A DNA stretch of 64,000 nucleotides, from the NCBI GenBank assembly GCA_016713275.1, contig JADJPL010000010.1, positions 1 through 64,000 of the forward strand, given 5' to 3'. Of this stretch, positions 39,466 through 48,579 are shown one piece after another. The position numbers and the translations under genes are program-made. Under the pieces are notes generated by a model. The model was given only the letters and a program-made list of their open reading frames with translations. It was not told where the DNA came from and ran no database searches. Source of the stretch: Haliscomenobacter sp. (GTDB taxonomy: Bacteria > Bacteroidota > Bacteroidia > Chitinophagales > Saprospiraceae). The number at the start of each line of letters is the position of its first letter. Positions within the stretch are counted from its first letter, which is position 1.

Positions 39466-40590
39466 ATGAAAAATATATATGTCGCTGCATCGAGTCAGCA
39501 TGTAGGAAAAACAACGTGTACCCTGGGCTTGGTGGCTAATCTGGTCGAGCAGGGCTTTACCACCGGATACAGCAAGCCGGTAGGCCAGAAATCGGTAGCC
39601 TATGACGGTAAAATAGCGGACAAAGACGCCGTCCTGTTCTCGGAAGTCATCGGGTTTGACATTGATCCGGATATCCATAGCCCGGTGATTATCGGACGGG
39701 GGGTGACCAAGGAGTTCATTGAAAACCCGAATAGCACCGACTTTGAGAATCGGTTAAAGCATTCAAGGCAAGTTCTTGAAAATCAATACGATGTTGTGGT
39801 TTATGAAGGCACCGGACACCCGGGCGTGGGGAGCGTCGTCAACTTGTCCAACGCCCGGGTGGCAAAGATGCTGAATGCCGGCGTGATCATGGTGGTCGAA
39901 GGAGGGATCGGAAGCACGATCGATATGCTGAATATGTGCACCGCCCTTTTCCGGGAAGAAAAGGTCCCAGTGCTGGGGGTTATCGTGAACAAGGTCAAGC
40001 AGGAAAAAATGGAGGAAATTGAATATTTTCTCTCCCGCCGCCTGGAATCCATGGGCATGCCTTTGCTGGGCGTGCTGCCTTATGATTCCTCCTTGTCCCT
40101 GGCCATCATGGAAACCATCCGGCAAGCGGTGGACGGGAAAATAATGTTCAACGAGGACTCCATGAACAACAAAGTCGAGGATATTGTGGCCGGTTCGCTG
40201 GTGGATGTGGAGGAATTCAACACGTTTGAAAATATTTTGCTGGTAACGAGTTTCAAACGGCTGAATCAAGCCATTGACAAAGTGCAGTCTGTGGCCAAAA
40301 TCAAAGGGGTAGACCATTGCCCGCTTTCCGGGGTGATCGTCACGAGCGACGGGCGGCAGGCCAAATGGTTTGAACAGGCCGATCTGGCGAATTCCTACCT
40401 GCTTAACCACAAGGTTCCGGTTATTACCACGACCCTGGACACCTACGGGTCGGTCGTCAAAATCAGCCGGATCGAAGTCAAGATCAATAACCGGACGCCC
40501 TGGAAGTCGAGGCGCGCCATTGAGCTGGTCCGGCAGCATGTGAATTTTAACGCCCTTATCGAACAATTTCACCTACGCAAAATTTCCTGA
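39466..40590 (+). CDS. BioD-like P-loop ATPase with DRTGG domain (Pta N-terminal-like)
   Basis: 374 residues. The N-terminus MKNIYVAASSQHVGKTTCTL is a P-loop of the dethiobiotin-synthetase type, and VVVYEGTGHPGVGSVVNLSN with AGVIMVVEGGIGSTIDML continues that fold. The C-terminal half (about 215-330) is a DRTGG-like domain. The pair is the N-terminal part of the long phosphotransacetylases, but the catalytic acetyltransferase domain is absent, so it is not a Pta. A sensory or allosteric role is inference. Its stop TGA directly touches the purB ATG (TGAATG at 40,588-40,593), so the two genes are an operon. Confidence 0.8.
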   Translation: MKNIYVAASSQHVGKTTCTLGLVANLVEQGFTTGYSKPVGQKSVAYDGKIADKDAVLFSEVIGFDIDPDIHSPVIIGRGVTKEFIENPNSTDFENRLKHSRQVLENQYDVVVYEGTGHPGVGSVVNLSNARVAKMLNAGVIMVVEGGIGSTIDMLNMCTALFREEKVPVLGVIVNKVKQEKMEEIEYFLSRRLESMGMPLLGVLPYDSSLSLAIMETIRQAVDGKIMFNEDSMNNKVEDIVAGSLVDVEEFNTFENILLVTSFKRLNQAIDKVQSVAKIKGVDHCPLSGVIVTSDGRQAKWFEQADLANSYLLNHKVPVITTTLDTYGSVVKISRIEVKINNRTPWKSRRAIELVRQHVNFNALIEQFHLRKIS

Positions 40591-41921
40591 ATGCTAACCG
40601 CTATTTCTCCGATAGATGGCCGGTACGCCCGGCAAACTGCTGAATTACAGGATTACTTTTCGGAATTTGCCTTGATTCGGTACCGGATCTTGGTGGAAAT
40701 CCAGTATTTCATCGCTTTGTGCCGGATTCCGCTCCCGGAGTTGCAGTCTGTTCCCGGGGACGCCCTGGTGGAACTGGAGCGGCTGGAGAATCAGGTTTCT
40801 TTGGAAGACGCGGCGCAAGTCAAAGAAATTGAACGGATTACCAACCACGACGTCAAAGCGGTAGAATATTTTTAAAGGACAAGTTCAAGGGCATTGGCCT
40901 GGAACCCTTTCTGGAGTTTGTCCATTTTGGGCTTACTTCCCAGGATATTAACAACACGGCTATCCCGCTTTCTTTCCGTCAGGCCCTGGAAAACGCCTAT
41001 TACCCCCTGCTTGGGAAAGCCAGCGAAAAACTGACCGCCTTGGCGCAGGAGTGGGAAGGCATTCCCATGCTGGCCCGGACCCACGGGCAGCCTGCGTCGC
41101 CCACCAAACTCGGAAAGGAAATCCGGGTGTTCGTCCAACGGCTGAAAGGGCAACAGGAACTCCTTGAGGGAATTCCTCACCGGGCGAAATTCGGCGGCGC
41201 CACCGGTAATTTGAACGCCCATGCAGTCGCGTATCCGGAAATAGATTGGCATCGCTTTGCCGATGATTTTGTTGCGGACTATCTGGGTTTGGAGCGCACC
41301 CATCCAACTACCCAAATCGAGCCTTACGACCACCTGGCCGCACAGTGTCATGGCCTCGGCCGGATCAATACCATCCTGATCGACCTGTGCCGGGATGTGT
41401 GGACGTATATTTCTATGGATTACTTCAAACAACGAACCATCGCAGGGGAAATTGGTTCCTCCGCCATGCCGCACAAGGTCAATCCCATCGATTTTGAAAA
41501 CGCGGAAGGGAATTTGGGCCTGGCCAATGCCGTGCTCTACCATCTGGCGGAAAAACTGCCGGTGTCCCGCTTACAGCGAGACCTTACGGATAGTACGGTG
41601 TTGAGAAATCTGGGCGTCCCGTTGGGCCATACGCTGATTGCCTTGAAGTCCATCCTGAAGGGCCTGGACAAACTGGTGCTCCATAGACAGAAGCTGGAGG
41701 AGGACCTGGAGGCCAATTGGATGGTCGTCGCTGAAGGTATTCAAACCATCCTGCGCAGGGAAGGGTATCCCGAACCTTACGAAGCGCTGAAAGGCCTCAC
41801 CCGGGGCAAGGCTTCCGTGTCGATGCCCGAAATCCATTCGTTTATCGAGGGGCTTGCCGTTTCGGAGGAAATGAAAGACCGGTTAAAGGCCATTTCCCCG
41901 TTCAACTATACCGGAACCTAG
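40591..41921 (+). CDS. purB: Adenylosuccinate lyase (one homopolymer frameshift)
   Basis: About 443 residues. MLTAISPIDGRYARQTAELQ is the PurB N-terminus and HDVKAVEYF precedes a stop at a T5 run (40,869-40,873). With one more T the protein continues LKDKFKGIGLEPFLEFVHFG, LTSQDINNTAIPL, MLARTHGQPASPTKLGKEI and the fumarase/aspartase signature GSSAMPHKVNPIDFENAEGN. It catalyses two steps of purine synthesis (SAICAR to AICAR, adenylosuccinate to AMP). As an essential gene its break is very likely an error in the sequence. It follows the DRTGG gene without a gap. Confidence 0.92.
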
Positions 41922-41927
41922 CCCGGC

Positions 41928-44900
41928 TTACTTGCCGGCAGCCTGCGCCCGGCGCAGGAACATTTGTGCCCGGCTGGCTTCCACGATCTGGATTTCATAG
42001 GTTTCTCCGTCGGGCGTTTTGGTAATCAGTTCCGAACTCTTCATCTTGGATGCTTCGTCCATGAAGCGGTTGTCGTTGGAGTTGATCTCCAGGATGCCGT
42101 TCCGGTATCCGTAATAATAGTAGATTTCGTTGGGCAGCTTGAGGTAGAAATACACCCGGTCATCGTCGTTCGAGGGCATTTTGAACTCGGCATAACACGT
42201 CACTTTTTGATTGACAGGGTCGCCCAGGATACTGACGAGCCCGGCTTCCGGGGTGCGGCTGACGAGGGATTGATAGTCCATGTCCCAACGCATGTTCAGC
42301 CCGCTAAACAGCAGGGTGAAGGTATTGTCTTTCTTTGGTAGCCCCAGCACGCCGGTGCTCAGGCCGTCGAGCGCTTCCTGAAGTTCTTTGGAAGGAGGCA
42401 TGATTTCCGCGAACCCTTTTTTGTAGTAATCGATATTCGCCAGGTATGCGATAGGACTGGTAGCGAAACTGGCCGAAGCGATTTCGTTCTGCATCAGCCG
42501 GAGGAGTTTCTCAGGTACGGTGAAGGTCAGTCCGGCGATCAGGTTGAAATCTACAGGCGCCGGGGGCGTTTGGGCCTGAAGGCTGTCGGGCACGTCGAGG
42601 AACTGGGTAGAAGCGGTCCCTGCCGCGTCGATGCGGTAGTATTTCAGTCCGGAACCCAGGTTGAATTTGCCTTCGGCTTCCAGGCGCCCCGTTTTGGAAT
42701 GGAAAACCAGTTGGTTGCCGGTAGGTTTCTGGAGCAACACTTTGGAGGAATCGCCAAAAACAAACTGGTCTTTGGCTTTGTCGTAGCGAAAAACGCCTTT
42801 AGCGGGAAAAACGGGCCGGTCTTTGCGGAAATACAGCGGCATCATGACTCGGGGATACACCGCGGCGATTTCTTTGCTCAAAAAAAGGCCGGTTTCGAGT
42901 GGGGTGCCTTCTTCGGTCTTTGGAGTGGCGTAGGGAATGGCCAGGTTGCTCTTATCCGACTGGGTGTTGATGCTAAACCAGTTGCGTTCGGGCAGTTTCT
43001 CCGATCCCAGCCGCGCAAACCCGTCAAATTTCAGGTTTACGGATTCCGAACCCAGGCTGATCAGCCCGAAAAAGGAGGTTTTGGTATCGATGAGGAAACT
43101 ATCTGTCTGGGTGATTTGCCCTTCGGCCAGGGTAGCGGTGGCTTTTTGGCTTGCTGCTCCTTTGCCGACGCGGGTGCCCCGGATGTCGGTGAAGGCAATT
43201 TCCTGCTTTTTGCTTCCGATGTTGAATTCGTAAAACCCGCTGGCCCTGTATTCTTTGCGTCCAAGGATCTGAACGCTGGCCCGGTTAATTTTGTGGTTTT
43301 TGGAGATCGTGTCGCACACGATGGTCGCGTTCTCGAGTTTGGTCATGGCGCCTTCGGGTTGGATCTCTACCCGTCCGCTGTCGGGGTAGATGAAGGCATC
43401 GGCAGATTTAATGAAGGGCACTTCTCCGATTTGAAGGAGGTAGGTTTTCAGATCGTAAAAGGCGGTCTGCCCCTGGAAGCTGAGGGTATCCTGCTCTGGG
43501 TTGGAGGACGTGAAGGTGCCGTAGTTGGTGATATCGGATTTGAACGTGACGGTTTCTTTGGACATGTCCCAGTCGAATTCGTTCATGGAGGTTTCGTATT
43601 TGTTGAAGGGCAGGCCCGTTTTGAGGAATTCCTGATTGGTGCGGAAGGTGGCTTTTTTCTTGTCAAAATCGATATTGCCCCGGATGCTGTCGGTTTGGAT
43701 CGCGATGGCCCCTTTATTCAGGGCTTTGATCTGAAGGCTCAAGGTGTCGGCCTGGACCGAAAAAGCGCCGAAGGAAAATTGGGGAGAGGAGATCGCTGCC
43801 TGGGGCCAGTCGAGCGTGCCTTCGCCTTTCAGTCCTCCCGGGGTGAGGATCAACCTGCCGGTGAGGGTGTGTTCGCCTTGCTGGAATAGGTCGAATGCTT
43901 TGGAAGCGGTAGATACGTACATGCTATCGGTATAGTGGCGCCAGTCGATCTGTACGTCGGCGCCTTTGACTTGGGGGACGGGCTGTTTGCCGCGCACTTC
44001 TTTAAGGGCGAATTCCCGGGCGCTTCCGATGGCGGCCTCGGGGCGGAAAATAAAATCCTCCGATTCGATACGGGCGCCCAGAAACTGGAGGGCTCCTTTG
44101 CCCCAAAGCCCCCGGTTGGTGAGGTCGATGGCGCCGGAAAAGACCCCTTTCTTTTGATAGATGGGGTAGCCGGCCTCCGGGGTGGGGTGGACGAACCCCA
44201 GGGAGCGGTCGTCCCGGACCTTGAGGGTTTCCTTGATGTCCGGAAAGATTCGGGCAGAGACCAGTTTGCCGGGAAAAGCCAGTTCTTCTTTGACGTAGTT
44301 GTCGAGTTGGTTCAGGTGGAAGGGCTCCAGTTCAAAATAGAAATCCGCACGCCGATATACCGTGTCTTTGGCAAATTCTCCGTCGTAGAACACATAGCTT
44401 TTGCCTTTGCTGTTCATAGAGGGAAACAGCGGAATGTCTTCTTTCCCGCTTTTGTTGTTCTCCGCGTCGATCAGGAGGACGCCGCTGAACCGTTCAATGT
44501 CCGAGCCCAAAGCGAAAGGTTGGATGCCGGGGGTTTCGCTGGGGCGCTGATCCGGAGCGAACAGGCGGAACCGGTCGATGGAATCGGCTTGAATTTGAAA
44601 ACCCTGGTACTGGAAATGGAAATGCTTGCCTTTGATTTCAGTAAACCCCGCTTGTAGAGTCCCGGCAAAATCCAGGTTGCGGTGCTCGCGCAAGACGACC
44701 TCGTTGGAGTCGGGGATCATGGCCACTTTTTGCCGGGTACTGAACGGAATCCATTTGACCCCCTTGATGGTGATGGTTTTGTTTTTCAGATTGAAAATAG
44801 CATTGGTTTGGTCGGTAGCCGACACCAGCCGCAGGGCGTCGTAATCGATCCGGTTGCGGGAGGCGTCGACGAAGTTGAACACCTTGTCCTTCACCTCCAC

Positions 44901-46448
44901 GAGTTGCTTCTCGCTGTCGTAGTTGATGAACCCCTGGGCTGCGAGGTCGTACAGCAGTTTGGCAATGCTCTGGGCAGTGTATTTGGAGTTCAGACTTTTG
45001 GCAATAGTTTCCGCATCCAACACCCGGGTTCCTGTTTTTTCAGCGGTCACCTTGATCAGCGCAAGGGGATTGACGGAGGAGATTCCCTGGAAGGCTTCGT
45101 ATTCTTTTTGTTGAAAGAAGTTCAGGGATTCAAACAGCACGGGGCTTTTTTTGGCAATGCTCACGGAGGGCTTGCCGATGAGCACCGAATCGGCGTTGAG
45201 GTAAGCGATGATCTCTTCGGCTTCTATGTTGACCTGATGGACCGAACTTACGAAAGGGACGCGGCCGCTGCCCAATTCGCCCCGGTAGAGGCGCAGCTCT
45301 TTGGTCGAGACGGTGAAACGGATATTGACGGCAGGGTGGTAGATGGAATCGCCCTGGCTGTAGAAGACCGCTTCCACCTGCTCGCCGGAAAGTTGTTCGC
45401 CTTGTTTGATGGTAAACCGGTTGGAAACCCCTTTGAACACCTTGGCGCCGCTTCGGTTGTAAATTTCAAGTTGGGGTTTGTTCCCCTGGGCGCCGACTCC
45501 GTACACGGTTTTCCCTTCCAGGCGGAATCCGCCGGAATACCGGATGCCTTCTCCAAATTCTTTGATCTCCACCCGTTCGGTCAGGGATTCAAACCGGGGG
45601 TAAAAGCCTTCGCCTCCGGTATTGTCGATCGATACCTTATCCGAGAAAACGCCTTTGATCTTCTGCTGGCCCAAAAATAAGGGGTAGGAGAGCAGGGCCT
45701 GGTCGGAGGAATAAATCCCCTTGCGGCTATCTAACGCGTAGGTGTCCAACTGGACATACACCTCCGCCGGAAGCCCGATGCGTTCCCAGGACACCTTTCC
45801 GCCTTTCCCTTTCCAGGCGTATTCCAGGGGGTAGTATTTCCCCTGGGTCTCGTCGATTCGAATGGAATCTTTGGATCGCTGACCGATCAGATTGGTTTTT
45901 TCCGTGACTAATGCCGGCTCTCCATTTTCCAGGAGGATTTTCCACGCCGGTGGTTCCATGCGCCACGTCACGCCACCCCCATCGGAAGATCTAAGTGCTT
46001 GTTTTTCAAAAAGATCAGAAGAGAATGAGAGGAAATTGCTAAAATCGTTAACGGAGCGGTTATTCGCCGGGCTGACGAGGTGGAGAAGCACCAGATGCCA
46101 TTCCTGAAATGCGGTAGGAGAGGAGGAGGCTTGTTTGACCAGCGGAAGCAATTCCAGGTAGCGTTTGAAATGCGGATTGGGGGTGAGCCGCCGGGCTTTC
46201 ATCTGGTTGCACAGTTGGCGGATCAGGGCAAACTCCGCTTCTGCATAAGCGCCGGACCGCAGGGCGGGCTCGACAGCTTTAAAAACCTTTTCGATTTCTT
46301 CGCTTTTGTTGGCGGTGAGAAATGCCCCAAGCGTATTGGCAAACTCGATAGGGTTTTCCGGAAAGGAATCCAGGGATTGGCTTTTGCCAGTCAAGGACAA
46401 GGTAAGCAGGGCGATGGCAGCCCAAAAGCGGAAGAAAGGAATTCGCAT
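41928..46448 (-). CDS. Very large conserved envelope protein of unknown function
   Basis: 1,506 residues in one open frame. MRIPFFRFWAAIALLTLSLT GKSQS is a signal peptide (cleavage near residue 24). I recognise no catalytic domain. The first 150 residues are helical (KSEEIEKVFKAVEPALRSGA), and the rest is mostly beta, with recurring short blocks of the kind FxYDKAKDQFVFGDSSKVLL or GRLEAEGKFNLGSGLKYYRI, as in long periplasmic beta-helical or scaffold proteins. Near residues 470-540 KTGTRVLDAETIAKSLNSKY contains a small winged-helix-like patch. It follows prmA by 25 bases and could be cotranscribed with dinB-like and prmA genes, but a link in function is not evident. Confidence 0.8.
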   Translation of the reverse strand: MRIPFFRFWAAIALLTLSLTGKSQSLDSFPENPIEFANTLGAFLTANKSEEIEKVFKAVEPALRSGAYAEAEFALIRQLCNQMKARRLTPNPHFKRYLELLPLVKQASSSPTAFQEWHLVLLHLVSPANNRSVNDFSNFLSFSSDLFEKQALRSSDGGGVTWRMEPPAWKILLENGEPALVTEKTNLIGQRSKDSIRIDETQGKYYPLEYAWKGKGGKVSWERIGLPAEVYVQLDTYALDSRKGIYSSDQALLSYPLFLGQQKIKGVFSDKVSIDNTGGEGFYPRFESLTERVEIKEFGEGIRYSGGFRLEGKTVYGVGAQGNKPQLEIYNRSGAKVFKGVSNRFTIKQGEQLSGEQVEAVFYSQGDSIYHPAVNIRFTVSTKELRLYRGELGSGRVPFVSSVHQVNIEAEEIIAYLNADSVLIGKPSVSIAKKSPVLFESLNFFQQKEYEAFQGISSVNPLALIKVTAEKTGTRVLDAETIAKSLNSKYTAQSIAKLLYDLAAQGFINYDSEKQLVEVKDKVFNFVDASRNRIDYDALRLVSATDQTNAIFNLKNKTITIKGVKWIPFSTRQKVAMIPDSNEVVLREHRNLDFAGTLQAGFTEIKGKHFHFQYQGFQIQADSIDRFRLFAPDQRPSETPGIQPFALGSDIERFSGVLLIDAENNKSGKEDIPLFPSMNSKGKSYVFYDGEFAKDTVYRRADFYFELEPFHLNQLDNYVKEELAFPGKLVSARIFPDIKETLKVRDDRSLGFVHPTPEAGYPIYQKKGVFSGAIDLTNRGLWGKGALQFLGARIESEDFIFRPEAAIGSAREFALKEVRGKQPVPQVKGADVQIDWRHYTDSMYVSTASKAFDLFQQGEHTLTGRLILTPGGLKGEGTLDWPQAAISSPQFSFGAFSVQADTLSLQIKALNKGAIAIQTDSIRGNIDFDKKKATFRTNQEFLKTGLPFNKYETSMNEFDWDMSKETVTFKSDITNYGTFTSSNPEQDTLSFQGQTAFYDLKTYLLQIGEVPFIKSADAFIYPDSGRVEIQPEGAMTKLENATIVCDTISKNHKINRASVQILGRKEYRASGFYEFNIGSKKQEIAFTDIRGTRVGKGAASQKATATLAEGQITQTDSFLIDTKTSFFGLISLGSESVNLKFDGFARLGSEKLPERNWFSINTQSDKSNLAIPYATPKTEEGTPLETGLFLSKEIAAVYPRVMMPLYFRKDRPVFPAKGVFRYDKAKDQFVFGDSSKVLLQKPTGNQLVFHSKTGRLEAEGKFNLGSGLKYYRIDAAGTASTQFLDVPDSLQAQTPPAPVDFNLIAGLTFTVPEKLLRLMQNEIASASFATSPIAYLANIDYYKKGFAEIMPPSKELQEALDGLSTGVLGLPKKDNTFTLLFSGLNMRWDMDYQSLVSRTPEAGLVSILGDPVNQKVTCYAEFKMPSNDDDRVYFYLKLPNEIYYYYGYRNGILEINSNDNRFMDEASKMKSSELITKTPDGETYEIQIVEASRAQMFLRRAQAAGK

Positions 46449-46473
46449 AGCTGTTTATTGACGTCAGCCGGGG

Positions 46474-47301
46474 TCATGTCCGCTCCAACCTGGCCGCGAG
46501 CCAATCGCCCCGCATTTCTTGGGAAATTAATTGAAAACCGTTGGTTGCAGTTGCGTTGAAGACCATGTCGCGGTCGGAAAGGAGTATTCCGGAAATGAGC
46601 AAGGTTCCACCGCGATCCAATTTTTGTTGTAACGCAGGAAGGGCGTCCAGTATTACATTTCGGTTGATGTTCGCCAGGATGATTTGGTAAGAGGCAGGTG
46701 CAGGCGTTGCGTGGAGGTCTCCCAGGAATACAGCTAATTGGCTGGAAACGCGGTTGCGCTGGGCATTTTCCAGGGTGTTTTCTACGGCGGCGGCTTCAAT
46801 GTCCACGGCGTCCACCCACGCGGCGCCGCGCTGGGCAGCCAAAATCCCCAGAATGCCGGTGCCGCAGCCGAAATCGAGGACTCGTGCGCCGGAGAAGGCC
46901 AGGGATTCCATGAGGCGGACCATCATGTAGGTCGTTTCATGATGCCCCGTACCGAAGGCCATTTTGGGCTGAATGACCAAATCATGGAGGACGCCCTCGA
47001 ACGGCGGGTGAAACTCGGCGCGGATTCCGCAAAAATCGCCCACCCGAACCGGGTGGAAATGGCTTTCCCAAAGCGCGTTCCAGTTTTGCTCCTCCAGCGC
47101 GGTGCGGGTGAGCTCAAAGGGGAGGGTTTGGGCGAGCGAGGCGAGCTGTTCGTCCAGGTCGGTGTTCCCTGCGTCCTCCCCGGCGTAAGCCGAAATACCG
47201 GTCTCGGTTTCCTCAAACGCGTAGAACGGCAGGCTGCTTAGCCACGCCAGCAGGATTTCTGTTTGGTCGGAGGGCAGATGAAAATCGTAGCGAAACGTCA
47301 T
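46474..47301 (-). CDS. prmA: Ribosomal protein L11 methyltransferase
   Basis: 275 residues from ATG 47,301 (MTFRYDFHLPSDQTEILLAW). An N-terminal L11-binding part is followed by a class I methyltransferase: LVIQPKMAFGTGHHETTYMM (the family signature FGTGxHxTT), RVLDFGCGTGILGILAAQRG (SAM motif I), VDAVDIEAAAVENTLENAQR and IILANINRNVILDALPAL. PrmA trimethylates L11 on the ribosome. The open frame extends upstream to 47,676, but the start is fixed by the ATGA overlap with the DinB-like stop. The large envelope protein follows. Confidence 0.92.
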   Translation of the reverse strand: MTFRYDFHLPSDQTEILLAWLSSLPFYAFEETETGISAYAGEDAGNTDLDEQLASLAQTLPFELTRTALEEQNWNALWESHFHPVRVGDFCGIRAEFHPPFEGVLHDLVIQPKMAFGTGHHETTYMMVRLMESLAFSGARVLDFGCGTGILGILAAQRGAAWVDAVDIEAAAVENTLENAQRNRVSSQLAVFLGDLHATPAPASYQIILANINRNVILDALPALQQKLDRGGTLLISGILLSDRDMVFNATATNGFQLISQEMRGDWLAARLERT

Positions 47302-47825
47302 GATTGAACGGTTTCGGCGTTTTGCTCCTCGCGGAAACGCACGGTGGAAGGAGCTACCCCGAAGTTGGGGTCGGTTAGCAACCCGGGGCATTGAGCCTGG
47401 AAGCCGATCTTGATCAGGGCCAGATGGTGCACGGCATGGTCGTGTACGAAAGTGAGCTCCCGGCCATAGGAAGACGGATAGAGTGGCCGGTCCGTTTCGC
47501 CGAGGTGCATAAAATCGGCGCGCATGCGGATGAGCTGGTCCTCCGGAAGCTGGGCAATCTGATCCATGGTGTCGCCAAGGACTCGGGCGGCAAAAACCGG
47601 ATCGGACTCCACCCGGGGGTCCCGCTCGCGATTGGCATAATCGACGAGGTCTTCCGCCGCGCCTTTGGCCAGGCAATGGTAAAAGTCAAAAATATGCCGG
47701 AAATGCTGGCCGATGGAAGACCCGGAAAGCACGTCGAGGGGTTGCCGGTAGTCGGCTGGATCGATTTGGTTCAGGTAGGTGGCCATTTGCCGGGTAATGT
47801 CCTGAAGTCCTTGCTTGCTGCTCAT
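47298..47825 (-). CDS. DinB-like (YfiT/DinB superfamily) protein
   Basis: 175 residues from ATG 47,825 (MSSKQGLQDITRQMATYLNQ). Metal-binding His positions of the DinB four-helix bundle are visible in SIGQHFRHIFDFYHCLAKG and in FVHDHAVHHLALIKIG. The family binds a divalent metal and often carries thiol-transferase activity, but many members have no known substrate. The ATGA overlap with prmA (47,298-47,301) shows coupled translation. A frame open up to 48,026 is not used, since it starts close to the divergent H-NOX promoter. Confidence 0.85.
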   Translation of the reverse strand: MSSKQGLQDITRQMATYLNQIDPADYRQPLDVLSGSSIGQHFRHIFDFYHCLAKGAAEDLVDYANRERDPRVESDPVFAARVLGDTMDQIAQLPEDQLIRMRADFMHLGETDRPLYPSSYGRELTFVHDHAVHHLALIKIGFQAQCPGLLTDPNFGVAPSTVRFREEQNAETVQS

Positions 47826-48000
47826 GTTTGTGTTTCTTTTCAACCATGCAAAACATAGGGCGCCGGGAAAGAGTTGCTCCCGGTTGCGGGCAATAATAGC
47901 TTTTTTTTTGCTTTTGCGCCGGGCCATCTTTTTATGATCTACTGCCTTGGGGAGGCAACGATTGCGCAAACGATTCGCGTTTTTATTAATGGCAATATTG

Positions 48001-48008
48001 TATATTTG
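48001..48008 (+). promoter_or_regulatory. Candidate -7 box of the H-NOX operon
   Basis: TATATTTG, 31 bases before the H-NOX ATG. A T-rich GTTTTT lies about 20 bases upstream where a -33 TTTG would be expected. Confidence 0.5.
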
Positions 48009-48039
48009 TAATCTCACAATTTTCAATTAAAACTAAACT

Positions 48040-48579
48040 ATGAAAGGAATTGTCTTTACCGAATTTCTGGAAATGGTGGAACAAAAATTTGGCCTTGCGC
48101 TCGCAGACCAGATCATCCAGGAAAGTCATTTGCCGTCAGGAGGCGTGTATACCTCGATCGGCACCTATGACCATGCGGAAATCGTGGAGTTGCTTACCCA
48201 TTTATCCCAAAATACGGCAACCGATGCCTCCGTCCTGCTAAAAGAATTTGGCCGGTATCTATTCGATACGTTCCTGGACAAGTTCCCCGGTTTTTTTACC
48301 AGTTGTGCGGATGGGTTTGAGTTTCTGGAATCTATCGAAAACCACATCCACGTCGAGGTGTTGAAACTATATCCCGACGCCGATTTGCCCAGATTTGATG
48401 CGGAACGCGATGGGAATTCCTTAAAGATGATCTACCAGTCTTCGCGTAAAATGTCCGATTTGGCTTGGGGACTCATGGAGCGGACGATGGACTATTACGG
48501 ACATACCGCTTCTATTCAAAAGGAATCGATGGGAGAAGACGGGGAGAAAGTTCTGTTTACCATTTCCGTAGTACCGTGA
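48040..48579 (+). CDS. H-NOX (heme-NO/O2-binding) sensor protein
   Basis: 179 residues, the normal length of a stand-alone bacterial H-NOX. The proximal heme ligand is His 104 in IENHIHVEVLKLYPDADLP, and the YxSxR heme-propionate motif is Tyr 132, Ser 134, Arg 136 (YQSSRKMSDLAWGL). The protein binds heme and senses NO at low concentration. Its stop TGA overlaps the GTG start of the histidine kinase (48,576-48,579), so H-NOX and kinase are made together, and the kinase is the likely partner. A TATATTTG box lies upstream. Confidence 0.93.
   Translation: MKGIVFTEFLEMVEQKFGLALADQIIQESHLPSGGVYTSIGTYDHAEIVELLTHLSQNTATDASVLLKEFGRYLFDTFLDKFPGFFTSCADGFEFLESIENHIHVEVLKLYPDADLPRFDAERDGNSLKMIYQSSRKMSDLAWGLMERTMDYYGHTASIQKESMGEDGEKVLFTISVVP

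Noticed and set aside
42570..45680. Long plus-strand open frames (439, 240 and 332 codons)
   Set aside because: They lie opposite the 1,506-residue envelope protein and show no motif or start context.
46474..47676. Longer prmA start at 47,676
   Set aside because: The extension is antisense-like Arg/Pro-rich sequence over the DinB-like gene; ATGA overlap at 47,301 gives the standard PrmA start.
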